From Ilex aquifolium (Eukaryota > Streptophyta > Magnoliopsida > Aquifoliales > Aquifoliaceae), in contig OX637404.1 of NCBI GenBank assembly GCA_951799425.1, positions 18,934,045 to 18,998,044 of the forward strand: a stretch of DNA of 64,000 nucleotides, given 5' to 3'. Numbering within the stretch: the first letter of the stretch is position 1; every line of letters starts with the position of its first letter. Below the pieces are notes generated by a model. It was not told where the DNA came from and did not search any database. It saw only the letters and a program-made list of their open reading frames with translations. Of this stretch, positions 13,109 through 24,362 are shown one piece after another. The position numbers and the translations under genes were made by a program.

Positions 13109-13296
13109 TATTATGGAAAATATGTATATAATTAGATTATATTAAACCGTATGAAGTCAAATTTATGCAACAAACATAATTCAAATTATATCTATATATT
13201 GTTAAACAAAAAACAGTGCACTTACAGTGACGTAGATCTACACGAACAATAAATAACAAAACTAGAATTTCAATCTGAGCCTTGTGAAACACATGA
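13109..13296. mobile_element. Truncated start of the solo copia LTR at the duplication junction
   Basis: It begins right after GATCC (13104-13108) and matches the first 180-190 bases of the complete solo LTR at 22236-23352. It then switches at TGAAACACATGA (13285-13296) into the Tat-like LTR sequence that starts unit 2. The truncation marks the tandem-duplication breakpoint. Confidence 0.85.
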
Positions 13297-14175
13297 CCGA
13301 AAGTACGTGCAAAAAATATGAGGGAAACACAATATCAATCACAATCAAACCGAGTAGCTTATTAATGCTTGGCTCAATGGGCAGAGCTGTCAAATCATAC
13401 AGTACAAATGAGCACAATGCAAAAAATATCCTTTTACGCAGGCCCTTCAAAAAGAAAGAGAGTAAGACAAGGCCGAATTGGTGGGAACATTTCTTTAATA
13501 ATAGGAGAATATTCACCACGCCCTTATAAACAGACATAACGAAGAAAATTTTTAGGAGAGATCCTAGCATTTAAAAAGGAGTTGCTAAACATTAGGTGTG
13601 GCACGTAATACGTCGAAAAGCTAAAATCATGGCATAGACTTTGCCATACAACCTTATAAAAAGTAGTTTATGCCTGAGTCAAAGGTACACACAAAAATCC
13701 TTGTAAATTAGCTTTCTTTCATAACCATTGTTGACTTAGGCATCAGAGTGCCTCCGACTGGCCTACCCTCAGTCTCTAACAGTTTGCTCATTTTGTAGGA
13801 CCAATAGTGCGATCCTAGTTCATGTTTCTCAAATCAAAATCAAACTCTTGAAAGTAAGAGATTTGTTGCCCTTTACAATTGGCGCCATATGTGAGAAACT
13901 TGAACAAAAAAGTTGATTCGGTCAAACCTGCGGAGTACAATTGGATCACCACGCAACAATCAAAACATTCACAAGTATGACCCTTCTAAGAACTATCAAG
14001 TATCGATTCCCTCCGATTGTGACATCCGAGAGGACGTGGCTGGTAGTTCCGACGGGAATCGTGAAGATCTCGACAATGTATTGTCAGGGAAGATATTACC
14101 CTTGATATGAGACCCGGAAGAACGAAGAATATCGGGAGAGATTCTCACGTACCGATGAAAAAATCTCAGTGTTTA
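13285..14175 (+). mobile_element. Truncated Ty3/gypsy Tat-like LTR end plus leader (unit 2)
   Basis: The LTR part ends TTTACA at 13877, followed by the well-preserved primer-binding-site core TTGGCGCC (13879-13886). A residual frame at 13913-14110 is homologous to the one at 1676 (shared SNLRSTIGSP and DCDI motifs). This matches the Tat-like layout of LTR, TTGGCGCC site, then gag leader. No gag domain remains. Confidence 0.65.
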
Positions 14176-14324
14176 TGAAATTGATCCAATCACTCTAACA
14201 CCGACTAGATGCTCACGATGACATGCTAAGAAAATCCCAAGAGGGGACGGAGAAACTAAAGCAGGAGAACAACACAACCACCTCTTAATTATTAAATTGT
14301 TCAATTTTGATCATATTTAATTAT

Positions 14325-14505
14325 GAGCAATGCTATTGAGACATAATTTACTAACATAATTTACTGACCTAATTCATTGTGACCTTTGGATTCACTTTAG
14401 ACCCCATCAAACATTGGAACTTGGTGTTGATCCAATGATTCCAATCAAGCCACATCATTATGTCACCAAATTAGGTCAGATTTTTAGGTCTAAATAATAT
14501 TACTC
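14325..14505. mobile_element. 181-bp MITE, present in unit 2 only
   Basis: The termini GAGCAATGCTATTGAGAC and GTCTAAATAATATTACTC are imperfect inverted repeats. They are flanked by a perfect 9-bp duplication TTTAATTAT (14316-14324 and 14506-14514). Unit 1 has a single TTTAATTAT at the equivalent place (about 1941), close to an empty site. The 9-bp duplication suggests a Mutator-type mobiliser. Confidence 0.85.
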
Positions 14506-14999
14506 TTTAATTATTAAAGATTAAATTCATGTGGTTCCATTAATTAATCTTGCAGTCGGACTCAATCAATTTAGTAATGATAGACATAATTTGATTGAAT
14601 TGATAACAAATAAAATAAAATAAAAATTGAAGAGGAAGAATCCAAATCCTAGCCAAAAATATTGCACAGTAAAAGAATGTTCTATAATTGTCTGCCAACA
14701 AATTTTAAGTCCACAAAATCTAATGTCATTAAAGCACCTAATATGGCGAAAAAAATGTTTATTATCCTCCTACTTATGAGATCCCTTTTATTATGTTTTC
14801 ACTGAATAATAGAGCACCTAATATGGCGAAAAAATATTGAATGTAACGGTGATTATTGTTACATGGTGTTAAATCAATAATAAATTAACATCTTAGCAAG
14901 TAGACTCTATTTAATTTAGTAACTATCAATTATAATGAAATTATATTCACTTTACTTTCCGGAAAAAAAAAATTATATTCACTTTGCTAAATTGTAAGT

Positions 15000-15150
15000 G
15001 ATGTATTGCATTGGATATAAAAAACATTATATAAATACCTACATTATATTTGACATTCAAATAGTAAACTTAATTTTGAATTTTAGAATATAACACATCT
15101 ACAAAATAAAGGGTAATACAAAATTATAATTTTTTATTATGATAGAATCA
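15000..15150. mobile_element. Internal remnant of the Mutator-like element (unit 2)
   Basis: It aligns with 2902-3050 of unit 1, which lies inside the Mutator-like element. Both terminal repeats are absent here, so two deletions removed the ends after or during duplication. Confidence 0.7.
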
Positions 15151-15389
15151 TATTCGAATAACCACTTTTTTATGGAAGATAAAGTAAAGTTCATTTTCTC
15201 ATTTATTTATTTATTATTGAACAATTGCCCGACATGATAACACTACCGCGGTACAAGAGTTATACCAATATTTACTCACGGCCTTGCAGGCTCACATGAC
15301 CAAAAGGAGAGATAACTCCTCAGGTTAGGATTTATCAAACTTCCGAATACCAGGTGAATTATGAATGGTTGGCAAGCAATTCCTCGGTA

Positions 15390-16835
15390 CTAGGATTTCT
15401 GAAAAGCCAGTTGGGCCAAATGCCTCACCAACCCTTCCAAATCCTTGAAAGAACTTCCATTCTCTCCAATGGCTTCCAAAGCCACCCTTCTCAACTCCAT
15501 GGCTCTCACCATCTCCTCCCTCTTCTCCCCCATTGCTCCGGCAATCAAACCGGCGAGAGCGCCGGAGTCCGGCACCGTTTTTGCACCCTCACAAACCCTA
15601 ACCGCCACTTTAAGCTCATCAACCAGCAAAGTAGCATTGATAAACTGGTCAGCCCCCATAGGCCAAGCCAGCATTGGCACCCCAGCAACAAGCGCTTCAA
15701 GAACTGAGTTCCACCCACAGTGAGTCAAGAACCCACCCACTGCTCTGTGACTCAGTATCAACACCTGTGGGACCCACCCTTGGATCACCAGTCCCCTCCC
15801 AGCCACACGATCTTCAAACCCAGATGGGATCATACCGTATTGATCTGCTTTTTCATGTCCTTTTGTAGCCATTTTCACTGACCAGAGAAATTTCACTCTG
15901 CTTTCCTCTAACGCTAATGCTAACTCCTCCATTTGCTCATTTGTCAACACTGCTTGACTACCAAAACACACATACACCACAGTTTGATCTTCACAAGTTT
16001 CAAGCCATGATAATATCTTAGAAGCCAAAACTGAGCTGGACCCGCCTCTCTCACTTGGCCCTCCTTGATCATCATCAGGAGGGAGTAATGGTCCAACCGC
16101 CCACACCCGATCATGACCCAACTCCTTCTTTAGATGATCCAAGTAATCTCGTTCCAACTCACTGAATGAGTTGATGATGAGTCCCCAACTCGCTATATTT
16201 GAACGAAACCCATCTTTAATGAATTCTGAAACTGGATCTCCTGACTCTCCTTCAACATAGCTCCGGTAAACCGGAGATAGCTGCCACCATGGGTAAGCCG
16301 GAATTCCTGGAATTTTTAAAAATGAAATCATTTCACTTTCATCGTTTGGATCAATTCTTTTCGGAATGTCGGACCAGAGGGAGTAAATGATGGACAAGGC
16401 CAGAGCGCCGGACGGCGAGAACATGAACCGGCGGATGTTGAGCTGGCATGCGAGGTGGTGGGTCCACCCCAAGAACATATCGGAGATGATGGCCACTGGC
16501 GGCGATGGGTGGTTTTGGAACCATTGGACCGTAGGATTGTGGAGTTCCCCTAGGGTGTGCATCATAGTGCGGAAGCCACCGACGGGAAGGTCTTTGACGT
16601 TTTCGACGCCGGCGGGGATGGAAGGGTGCGCAGGGAAAGGCAAGACTAAAGTTTCGATTGATGGGTGTTTGGAGATAAGAGGGTTTAGAAGAGGGAGGTT
16701 TTGCGGGGTGACTAGTATGGTGATGGTGAGGCCACGGCTAGCTAGTTGGTGGGTTAGGTCCAAAAGGGGTATCATGTGGCCCTGAGCAGGGTAAGGGATG
16801 ACCAGGATGTGTGCTCCGGCGCCGGCGATCGCCAT
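15390..16835 (-). CDS. UGT89B-like: UDP-glycosyltransferase, UGT89B-like (copy 2)
   Basis: This is the tandem duplicate of 5699-7144, also 481 residues in one exon and intact. It keeps His20, Asp119 and a PSPG box identical to copy 1 (about 354-397, HCGWNS, final ADQ), so the same sugar donor is likely. Residues that differ lie mostly in the N-terminal acceptor half: positions 22-23 are IP (usual in the family) instead of LS, 80 is V, 85 is V, 89 is R instead of I, and 97 is E instead of K. A Tyr to Trp change and a Thr to Ile change lie near the middle. These could change acceptor preference. By the conserved positions I can judge, this copy is closer to the ancestral state. Product specificity is not determinable from sequence. 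Confidence 0.93.
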   Translation of the reverse strand: MAIAGAGAHILVIPYPAQGHMIPLLDLTHQLASRGLTITILVTPQNLPLLNPLISKHPSIETLVLPFPAHPSIPAGVENVKDLPVGGFRTMMHTLGELHNPTVQWFQNHPSPPVAIISDMFLGWTHHLACQLNIRRFMFSPSGALALSIIYSLWSDIPKRIDPNDESEMISFLKIPGIPAYPWWQLSPVYRSYVEGESGDPVSEFIKDGFRSNIASWGLIINSFSELERDYLDHLKKELGHDRVWAVGPLLPPDDDQGGPSERGGSSSVLASKILSWLETCEDQTVVYVCFGSQAVLTNEQMEELALALEESRVKFLWSVKMATKGHEKADQYGMIPSGFEDRVAGRGLVIQGWVPQVLILSHRAVGGFLTHCGWNSVLEALVAGVPMLAWPMGADQFINATLLVDELKVAVRVCEGAKTVPDSGALAGLIAGAMGEKREEMVRAMELRRVALEAIGENGSSFKDLEGLVRHLAQLAFQKS

Positions 16836-16915
16836 GGTAGATGGAGTTTTGGAGGAGAAAACACGTATCTAGATGAATAAATTGGAGAGAGAGAGAGAGA
16901 GAGGGGTCGAGGGAA
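16836..16915 (-). promoter_or_regulatory. UGT copy 2 upstream region, TATA-like motif lost
   Basis: The (CT)n run on the coding strand is kept (about 16886-16903). The segment holding TATATATAAAG in copy 1 is deleted, so the two copies probably differ in core promoter or transcription start. Confidence 0.4.
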
Positions 16916-17037
16916 GTGGAGCTATGGGTTTGTGGTTCAAATGGTGAAAGAATTTGTCTGGCCGGGGTCAAGTCCTTTTCGCTCTCCCTCCCAAAAAATA
17001 AAAAAACAGAAAAAGTGGAGCTTGGTCTTTGTGGGTG

Positions 17038-17412
17038 AGTGTTAGATGATCTGTAATCTACTCTCTATTTCTTCTCTTTTATCTATTTTTGTTAATCAAA
17101 CATAAAAAATCCTCTTCAACTCACTCTCTATCACATTCTCTATTTTCCATTTCACCCAGATAGCTCTCCAAATGTGGAGAGCCATTTAGCCTCTATAAAT
17201 TCTCTCTATCTTTTTTTCTCTTTATCTTTGTACATATATGTTGTACTCCTTTTAAATTATTAAAAATTAGTTAAAGTTAGATGTAGTAATTAGTTAAAAT
17301 AGAGAGTGTGGTTGGAGTGAATTTATAAAAGTGACTAGTTAAAGTAGATAATATAATATTTAAATATATTTTGACTAGCTATTTTAGAGAGGTGAGTTGG
17401 AGATGTTCTTAG
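17038..17412. mobile_element. Probable MITE upstream of UGT copy 2
   Basis: This block is absent from unit 1. Its right end, read in reverse, starts AAGAACATCTCCAACTCACC, the style of a common plant MITE family. The left end at about 17040 is a weak inverted match (GATCTGTAATCTACTCTCTA). The target duplication is not clear. Confidence 0.4.
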
Positions 17413-18426
17413 CGGTATGAATCTGTGGATCATGTGAATTTTGGGAGTAATTTAGGAAGGACTTGGCTACGTACTAACAAAAAAAAAGTCTGTACTGTAC
17501 TTTAATTTTTTTTATTTTAATAAATATTTTATAAGTTATTTTACAATAAAAAATTTTATTATTTTTATAAATATTGTAATTATTATTATGAATATTTTTA
17601 TCACTGTTATGATAATTATTTTTATCATTTTTTGATACAAAAAAAATTATTTTTGTATATAATTGACCATTGTTGTGTTAAATCACCCACAACAAAATTA
17701 AAAATATTTAAAAATATTATAAATAGATATATGGTATCAAAATTTATTTTTTCCTTACCATATACAAGTCCATTTAGGAAAGTGCATGACTCATAAAATA
17801 TGTTTTAAGCTTGGTTAGGTGGTGATAGACATAAAGATAAAGAAATATATAAAGTATATATTAGACCTTTTTTTATTTTATCATTTGGTAAGTGTAAAGT
17901 AGTAGACTTTTGTCTATTTATGGGCAAGTCTAGATACTGTCGAGATTATGTAATCAAGACACCCTCAAATAAAATTGAGGATTCGGTTTAGACAGATAGC
18001 TGACCAGCTGACCTCACTTAACGAGAAAATTTTGCGTAGGTAGCTCTTTTTTTTTTGGTACAGTCCAACTAGACTTAAGGTTAAGGGACTTGACTACGAC
18101 ACGGAACAAATAATTTTGGTATTTGATCTCTAATTTTTATTATATTAATGAGTATTTTTATAATTTTTATGGGTCATTTTATAACTTAAAAATTTATTAT
18201 TTTTGTGGATGATTTATCACTTTTGTAGATATTTTTACTACTGTTGTAGGTATTTTTATCACATTTGTGATAATTATTTTTACCATTTTTCTTTAATACA
18301 ACAAAATTTATCATATTTATGAGTATTTTTATTATATTTGTGAGTATTTTTTATTATTGTTCTAATAACTATTTTTATTATTTTTTAGTGTATCATAGAG
18401 TGATAAAAGAACCTACAAATATAATA
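17413..18426. other. AT-rich intergenic DNA, no gene seen
   Basis: The part up to about 18010 aligns with the UGT copy 1 upstream flank (7290-7900). No coding region is visible. Confidence 0.5.
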
Positions 18427-18730
18427 AAGGGAATTCTGCGGTACCGACTTGGGTACCGTATTGCCGGTTGCTACTTTTTTGGTAAAGTTACAACTCAAAA
18501 GAGAGAAGTTACAACTGCTCAGGAGAAGTCAATGATCGATCAAGGGTCCATGATCGATCACAGACACATATGATCTATCATGGACTTCCCCTAATCAGTT
18601 TTAACTTCTCTTTTTTGAGTTATAACTTGACTTTTAAAAATTGTAACTTACACCTCAAAAAAATTATAACTTAACTTAAAAATGTTGTAACCGACGGTAC
18701 GGTACCTCATTCGGTACCGTAGACTTCCCC
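18427..18730. mobile_element. Small TIR element with GGTACCG-rich ends
   Basis: The left GGGAATTCTGCGGTACCG and the right (reverse complement) GGGAAGTCTACGGTACCG match at 16 of 18 positions, and the similarity continues inward. ATATAATA occurs at both borders (18419-18426 and 18731-18738) as a candidate target duplication. It does not encode protein. Confidence 0.65.
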
Positions 18731-18923
18731 ATATAATATAGGAGTTATAATACCGAAACGTTAGCTCTACAGAGTGAGAAGACATCTGTGAGGTCAAATG
18801 TGCATAGTTTTGCAGGTTTCACCATTATTAATCAAATTTTAAAAATGAATTGTTAAAGAATGCATTGAAATTGTTAAACAATGCATTGAAACTGTTTACT
18901 CCATTTCCATAGAGCACGCACAC

Positions 18924-19311
18924 CGGGGGTAGTAATTTTTGACACGATACGATAATTCGATACGAACACGATACGAATAAATAAGTTTGGGTTGACTATT
19001 TTTTTGTACAAACCCGTGTATGATACGACCCGTCAACACGAAGTGTTAATGGGTCGTGTTCGGATTCAACCCGCTTAACCCGAATTGACCCGTCAACACG
19101 AAGTTTTTAACTCGAAGGAGATTGATCTGACCTTTTCGTTGCATGTATGAGTTTTCATGTTCTGATGGCTTATTTTTTTCATTACTTCTAATGTTTAATT
19201 TGGATGCGCGATGTACGATTAACATATTTAATTAGTATTATAGAAATAAAATATTAATTATTTGTAACTGTTTATCAAGCACTAACATAATTATTGTATA
19301 AAAAAGATATT

Positions 19312-19347
<36 letters not shown>

Positions 19348-19586
19348 GTTAATTTTTAGTTTGTAGAAAAAGTATGAGGAGAGATTCAATGAAGTGAAAA
19401 AAAAATCTTATCGTTAAATTTTTTATTCAAAGTTTATGTGTGTCAACACGAATACGAACACGAACACGACACGAAAATAAACAGGTCAACTCGACACAAC
19501 ACGATTAGTTAAATGAGTTGGGGTAGGGTTGACTAATGTTCGACATGACACGAACCCGACACAACACGACTCGATTGCCACCCCTA
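18924..19586. mobile_element. hAT-type non-autonomous element with 8-bp target duplication
   Basis: The left end CGGGGGTAGTAA and the right end TTGCCACCCCTA are inverted. The perfect 8-bp repeat ACGCACAC flanks the element (18916-18923 and 19587-19594), the hallmark of hAT insertion. The interior has ACACGAACACGACACGA repeats and a (TTA)n microsatellite at about 19316-19346. It has no coding capacity. Confidence 0.85.
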
Positions 19587-19594
19587 ACGCACAC

Positions 19595-20441
19595 CACACT
19601 TCTCCCCACACTTCTCCACTTTATTCTCGAGTTTACTCTCTTCATTTACATGAACGAGTTCTTTCCTCTGTAAATTAGAGTACATTTGCATCAACTAATT
19701 CATTCTTATGAAATTAGATTTCAAAGAGAGTAATTTTCGGCCAAATAAGTAAATCTTTATTCTATTGTTGCGATTTTGTTTTGTAGGTGTCCAATTGGTG
19801 AAAGATATACATTTAATTAGAAAATTAATTTGAATCTATATTGTACATTTAATTAGAAAATTAATTTGAATCTGCGTATATAGAGATTTGGTGAGGAGCA
19901 TGTTAAATCCTTTAGTACTATGGCTCACATATAGACTAAGACAACCATACATTTATAGATTTGGTCAAGGGCATATCATTGTATTGCAGAAATCTGAATA
20001 ATGTAGAGTGTTACTCCCATAAAGATCCAGTTGATTGGCAATGAAGTTGTGGAGATAGGGTTGCCATTAAAATAACAGAGTCTAAGAGCATCTCCAACCA
20101 TGATTCAAATTTTTACTCAAATTTAAGTTAGTATCTGAGTAAAAAACTTAATTTGATACAAAATGCTCCAATTGACAAACTCAAATTTAAAGAAGGAGAA
20201 ACTTAAATTTAAATGAGGGCAAACCCAAAATTAAATAAGAATAAAGATGACCATTGGATGTTTTCTCTCCTTGCCCATAATATAAATCCTTTGTTCCTCA
20301 TTGTAATATTGGATTATCTATTGTAAGAGCTTGCAAATCAACAAGATTATAGGTATTTTTCTCTCCCAAATAAAAAATTAATTATTGTCAAAATAATTTC
20401 TTAACTAACTACCATTGCTACATATTAACTTCTAAGAAGCA
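19595..20441. other. Intergenic DNA leading into the copia remnant
   Basis: No gene is visible. AAGAGCATCTCCAACCATG at about 20083 resembles a MITE terminus. Similarity to unit 1 resumes at about 20256 with the copia-associated sequence. Confidence 0.4.
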
Positions 20442-21770
20442 ATGCTAGTTGATCTTCCGCCTGGGCACAAAACCATTGGTAACAAATCGGACTTAAAGAA
20501 TAAACCCAAGGCAGATGGATTGATTGACAAGCATAAGGCCTGACTTGTGGCGAAAGGATATACCCAAAATAAGGGTATAGACTATGAAGAGACATTCTCC
20601 CTAGTGGTGAGGTTTGCCTCTATTCGCCTTATCCTAGCTATTGTCGCATAGACAGATTTGGAATTATTTCAGATGGATGTTAAAACAATATTCAGGAAGA
20701 CCATGTGTGTATGTTGAACGATTCAAAAAATGAATTTTAATTCTATCACTGTATGTTGATAGCATTCTTCTTACTCGGAAGAACATGTAGATGATTATCG
20801 CCTCTAAAGAGTGGCTATCCTCATACTTTTGAGATGAAGGATATGAGTTAAGCAAATTGTGTTCTGGGAGTTAAGGTTATAAAAAAATCGTGCAAAGAGA
20901 CTTCTCTGTTTGTCTCAAGAGACTTATATAAAGAAGGTCCTTGAATGATTCCACGTGAACTACTTCAAACCCATTGACACTCCAATAGAAAAGGGTCGTG
21001 AGCTTAGTATTGACCAGTGCCATAAAATGGATGAAGAAAGGAAACAGATGTTCAAAGTTCCATATGCAAGTGTAGTTGGAAGTTTGATGTACGCCATAAT
21101 GTGTACTTGCCCTAAACATATGTTATGCAGTTGGTTTGGTTAGTCGCTTTCAAAATGACTTAGGACTTGCTCAATGGCAAGTAGTTAAAAAATCCTTTGA
21201 TACCTTCGTGGTACCACTGATCTTGTACTTTGATATCACAGCGGAGACATGAGATTAAGGGGGTTTAGCGATGCAAATTGGGCTAACAATAGGGATGAGT
21301 GTAAGTCAACTTCTGGCTATGCATTTTTGCTCTGATGAGGGGTTATTTCATGGTGTAGCAAGAAACAATCATGTATTGCCCTGTTTACTATGGAGTTAGA
21401 GTATGTTGCATGTTCATTAGCAGTATAGGAGCCAGTTTTCTTGAGAAGATATTTACAACATCTAGGCATCATGCCACATTGGCATGATGTTGTGCTGATT
21501 CATTGTGATAGCATGACTGCTCTAACTTATGCAAAGGATCTCAGGTATCATAGAAGAATCAAACACATTGATATTCATTTTCACTTCATTCATGATATGA
21601 TTGAGCAAAGGGAGTTGGTCTTAAAGCACATCTTTACCGATAGGATGTTGGCTAACCCTTTCACTAAACCTATTCCTAGAGATATTTTGTTTCCCATATT
21701 AGAGATTTGGGTCTTCATAGGAATTGATGTGCTTAGACACTTGTTGACATTAATAATAATATTTCATTTC
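20442..21770 (+). pseudogene. Ty1/copia RT-RNase H remnant (unit 2)
   Basis: This is the duplicate of 11312-12596. It shows copia RT pieces ([35 protein letters not shown]), the linker region (VNYFKPIDTPIEKGRELSID, ASVVGSLMYAIMCTCP) and RNase H (FSDANWANNRDECKSTSGYA, HCDSMTALTYAKDL). The stretch at 21441-21800 is the longest uninterrupted part. Several stops and frameshifts make it non-functional. Confidence 0.85.
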
Positions 21771-22235
21771 TTTCATTTTGTGTTTCTATGGAATGATTGA
21801 TTTATGAACATACATTTTTTATTTCAAGATGTCATTAGGCTTAAGATCGTCTTACTCACACAAGCAATCACCTTGGCGCTAATCAGAGTAGTGAGCTTTG
21901 TTGTTAAAAATGTCACCTTAATGTGATTAGGCTTGGACACTTGCAAAGGTTAACATGAGGAGTTTCGATAGTTTCACGTAGCTTGAATAGAGCCGAATGT
22001 GAGACTTCAGACAAGTGCTAAGAGAATGACTAGGTTGTAGCACTCAGGTTAAGCGCATTGATAGCGACTTGTACAATATATTTTATAATATGACAAGCCC
22101 AATTGAGTGGGAGCTTTGTCGTAAGATACATGTCATATTGTATGTGCTTTGTCGCCTATTATAATAGAGTAACTTAATGGATCACTGCTTAATCACTGTT
22201 GTGAGCTCTTTGGATGATAATATTGATGATGATCC

Positions 22236-23352
22236 TGTTATGAAAAATATGTATATAATTAGATTATATTAAACTATACGAAGTCTAATTTACGCAACAA
22301 ACAGAATTCAAGTTATATCTATATACTATTATACAAAAAACAGTGCACTAACAGTGACGCAAATCTGCACAAACAATAAATAACAAAACCAGAATTTCAA
22401 TTTGAGCCTTGTGAAACACAATCTCCTTAAGACAGATTTGCTCCCTCTTGGTGCTCAAGATTGATGAGCAACTGTCTCACAAGATAGAACGGATTTTACA
22501 TTCTTGAAGAAGCAGCACTTCAATCTTCTAGACTCCAGCGAACACAACTTATGTTTATACTTGAACTGAACCAAATGAAAAATGAAGCAATATGCAGAGA
22601 GAGAGAAGAAATTCTGAAACTGGAATCCAGAATTAGGATGGATCGATTGAAATGGCAATGGGACAATCTATTTATAAACCCTTGGTGGCTGTTCAGATTG
22701 AAGAGACACATTCCTTAATCTGAACAGACAAAGGCACCTCAGGAGTGAACACAACCTTTCTGGAATGAACCAGACCCATTTGGGCGCCAAATTCAAAGTA
22801 ACGGATAGAAATTTAAAAATCCGGTTGAATTTAAATTTCGGTTGAAATTTTAATTTTGATCCGCGTTTGGATCTGATTGGTTTGACCCATGACTCGTACA
22901 GCTCCAAATAAATTTTGTTCAAAACAAATTATATCTTTTTGGCCCAAGCCCGGTCCGATTGTGGTGAGGCGGGCGACGCACACGTGTGATAAGCAAGCAA
23001 GGTAGTGTAAGCACTCACTCCGCTCACAAAAGTGTGGTGCCCCTTGGGGCCCAACCCATGAAGCTAACTAAGAGTATATTAACTCATCAAAGTGTTGGTC
23101 TTTTTTCAATGTGGGACAAGCCTTATTCCACTACACATATTTTAGTTTATTTATTCACTTCAAATGGGTCACTTTTAGACATAATTTCTCATTCAATATT
23201 TAATAGTTTTAGACAAATAAATATACGACGTTCATCTCCTAGAGGAGGAGAAAGCGTTTAAACTTGGTCCCACCAATTCGAGGTGTGAGTCCCACTTTTA
23301 TTTAAGTTTAAAGTTACTTAAATAATCTTGTTAAAAACCATTTTTTCCAACA
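22236..23352. mobile_element. Solo copia-type LTR with GATCC target duplication
   Basis: The 1117-bp sequence starts TGTTATG and ends CCAACA. The 5-bp repeat GATCC flanks it on both sides (22231-22235 and 23353-23357), so it is a solo LTR inserted in the tail of the copia remnant. Its first 180-190 bases recur truncated at 13109, and the duplication breakpoint falls inside it at 22412-22420. Confidence 0.8.
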
Positions 23353-23357
23353 GATCC

Positions 23358-24197
23358 TTCTTGTGCACCAAGGGACCTAGAGCTATTGTCTCTACTTTAG
23401 CATGTTTTCCAAGGACCATGGATGATACGGTCTCACAGGGCATGTCTTGGAAAGTAGTTGAGTCTAATTGGATTGGCTTGAGGATCTAGGTAAGGCGCTT
23501 CGTATTACACTAATGTTTTGTGACTCATAGCTTGGACAATTATGTCTACAGTTTTGATATAATTATGAGTACATTACACATTTGAGGTATTTGTCCACTA
23601 ATCTGAATGGAGGTTTGAGAAGGATTAAAGGTGTCAAATCCATTGTGGTGAGCAAGTCTAGGGCATAGATGAGATACTTCTGAGTGATGCGCTATGTTTA
23701 GGCTTGTTAACGGGTCGAATTTGGATCGGAGTTTGGCTTATCCAAATCCAAATTCGATTTTAAAAGTCAATTCTGAAGGCTTGTAACGTAAGGACAAGAT
23801 TTGTTACTTTAATTTTGGTTTGAGAACAAGATAAACAGAATACCTGTACGTGTTTATGTGATCTGCATATTTTTTTCCTTCAAATTTCATATCACAGTGT
23901 CTCAAATTTTAGACCTAAATAACCCCCACGGACACCTAATTGATTGGTAAATCTGTTGTCCCTTTATAGAAGTGTCGTTGTCATCGGTTTTGGGTGGATA
24001 GAGGAGTTTCTTAATAGTGCTACTACCACTACCAGTTATGCTGTCAGCAACAATAAGGGAGGAAACAATCCTAGTTATTGCCTCCATTGTTGATCGAAAC
24101 ACTCAGGTGGGTTAGGCTTCAAGAGGTGGTGGATTCGGTGGGACTTGTGGTGGTGTGCTCGTGGTTATGGGTGCGAAGGGATTGATGGTGGAGGCGA

Positions 24198-24233
<36 letters not shown>

Positions 24234-24362
24234 AACACCCATAATTGCTCTGATAGTGAAGCAATCTATTCCAACTTTCAATTTGAAAGCACGAAGATAA
24301 TACAGTAAAATCTTGCATTTAATTGCCTAATTGTTTCAATTGTTTGCACTTATATAGCATAA
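23358..24362. other. Intergenic DNA without recognised gene
   Basis: A minus-strand frame at 23902-24102 and a neighbouring one at 24112-24318 are short and match nothing I know. A (TG)n(AG)n microsatellite lies at about 24198-24232. The first part may be the tail of the copia remnant. Confidence 0.4.

Larger units (their letters stand above)
1045..13284. repeat. Segmental tandem duplication, unit 1 (12.2 kb)
   Basis: Unit 1 matches unit 2 (13285-22420) in order and orientation: Tat-like LTR fragment, UGT gene on the minus strand, copia RT fragment, start of a copia LTR. The edges share the motif TGAAACACA (1045-1053, 13285-13293, 22412-22420), and the left and central copies match over 12 bases. 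Unit 1 is about 3.1 kb longer, mainly because unit 2 lost most of the Mutator-like element and its nested solo LTR. Confidence 0.9.
13285..22420. repeat. Segmental tandem duplication, unit 2 (9.1 kb)
   Basis: This is the second copy of 1045-13284 in the same order. Differences from unit 1 include a 181-bp MITE at 14325-14505, deletions removing both ends of the Mutator-like element, loss of about 40 bp next to the UGT start, and an extra block of about 0.5 kb (about 16930-17412) upstream of the UGT. Confidence 0.9.

Noticed and set aside
15000-15150. Idea that unit 2 never had the Mutator-like element
   Set aside because: A fragment of the element interior is present in unit 2, so it was there and lost its ends.
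23902-24318. Minus-strand open frames of 66 and 68 residues as a small gene
   Set aside because: No recognised motif, a microsatellite within the second frame, and no splice model joins them convincingly.
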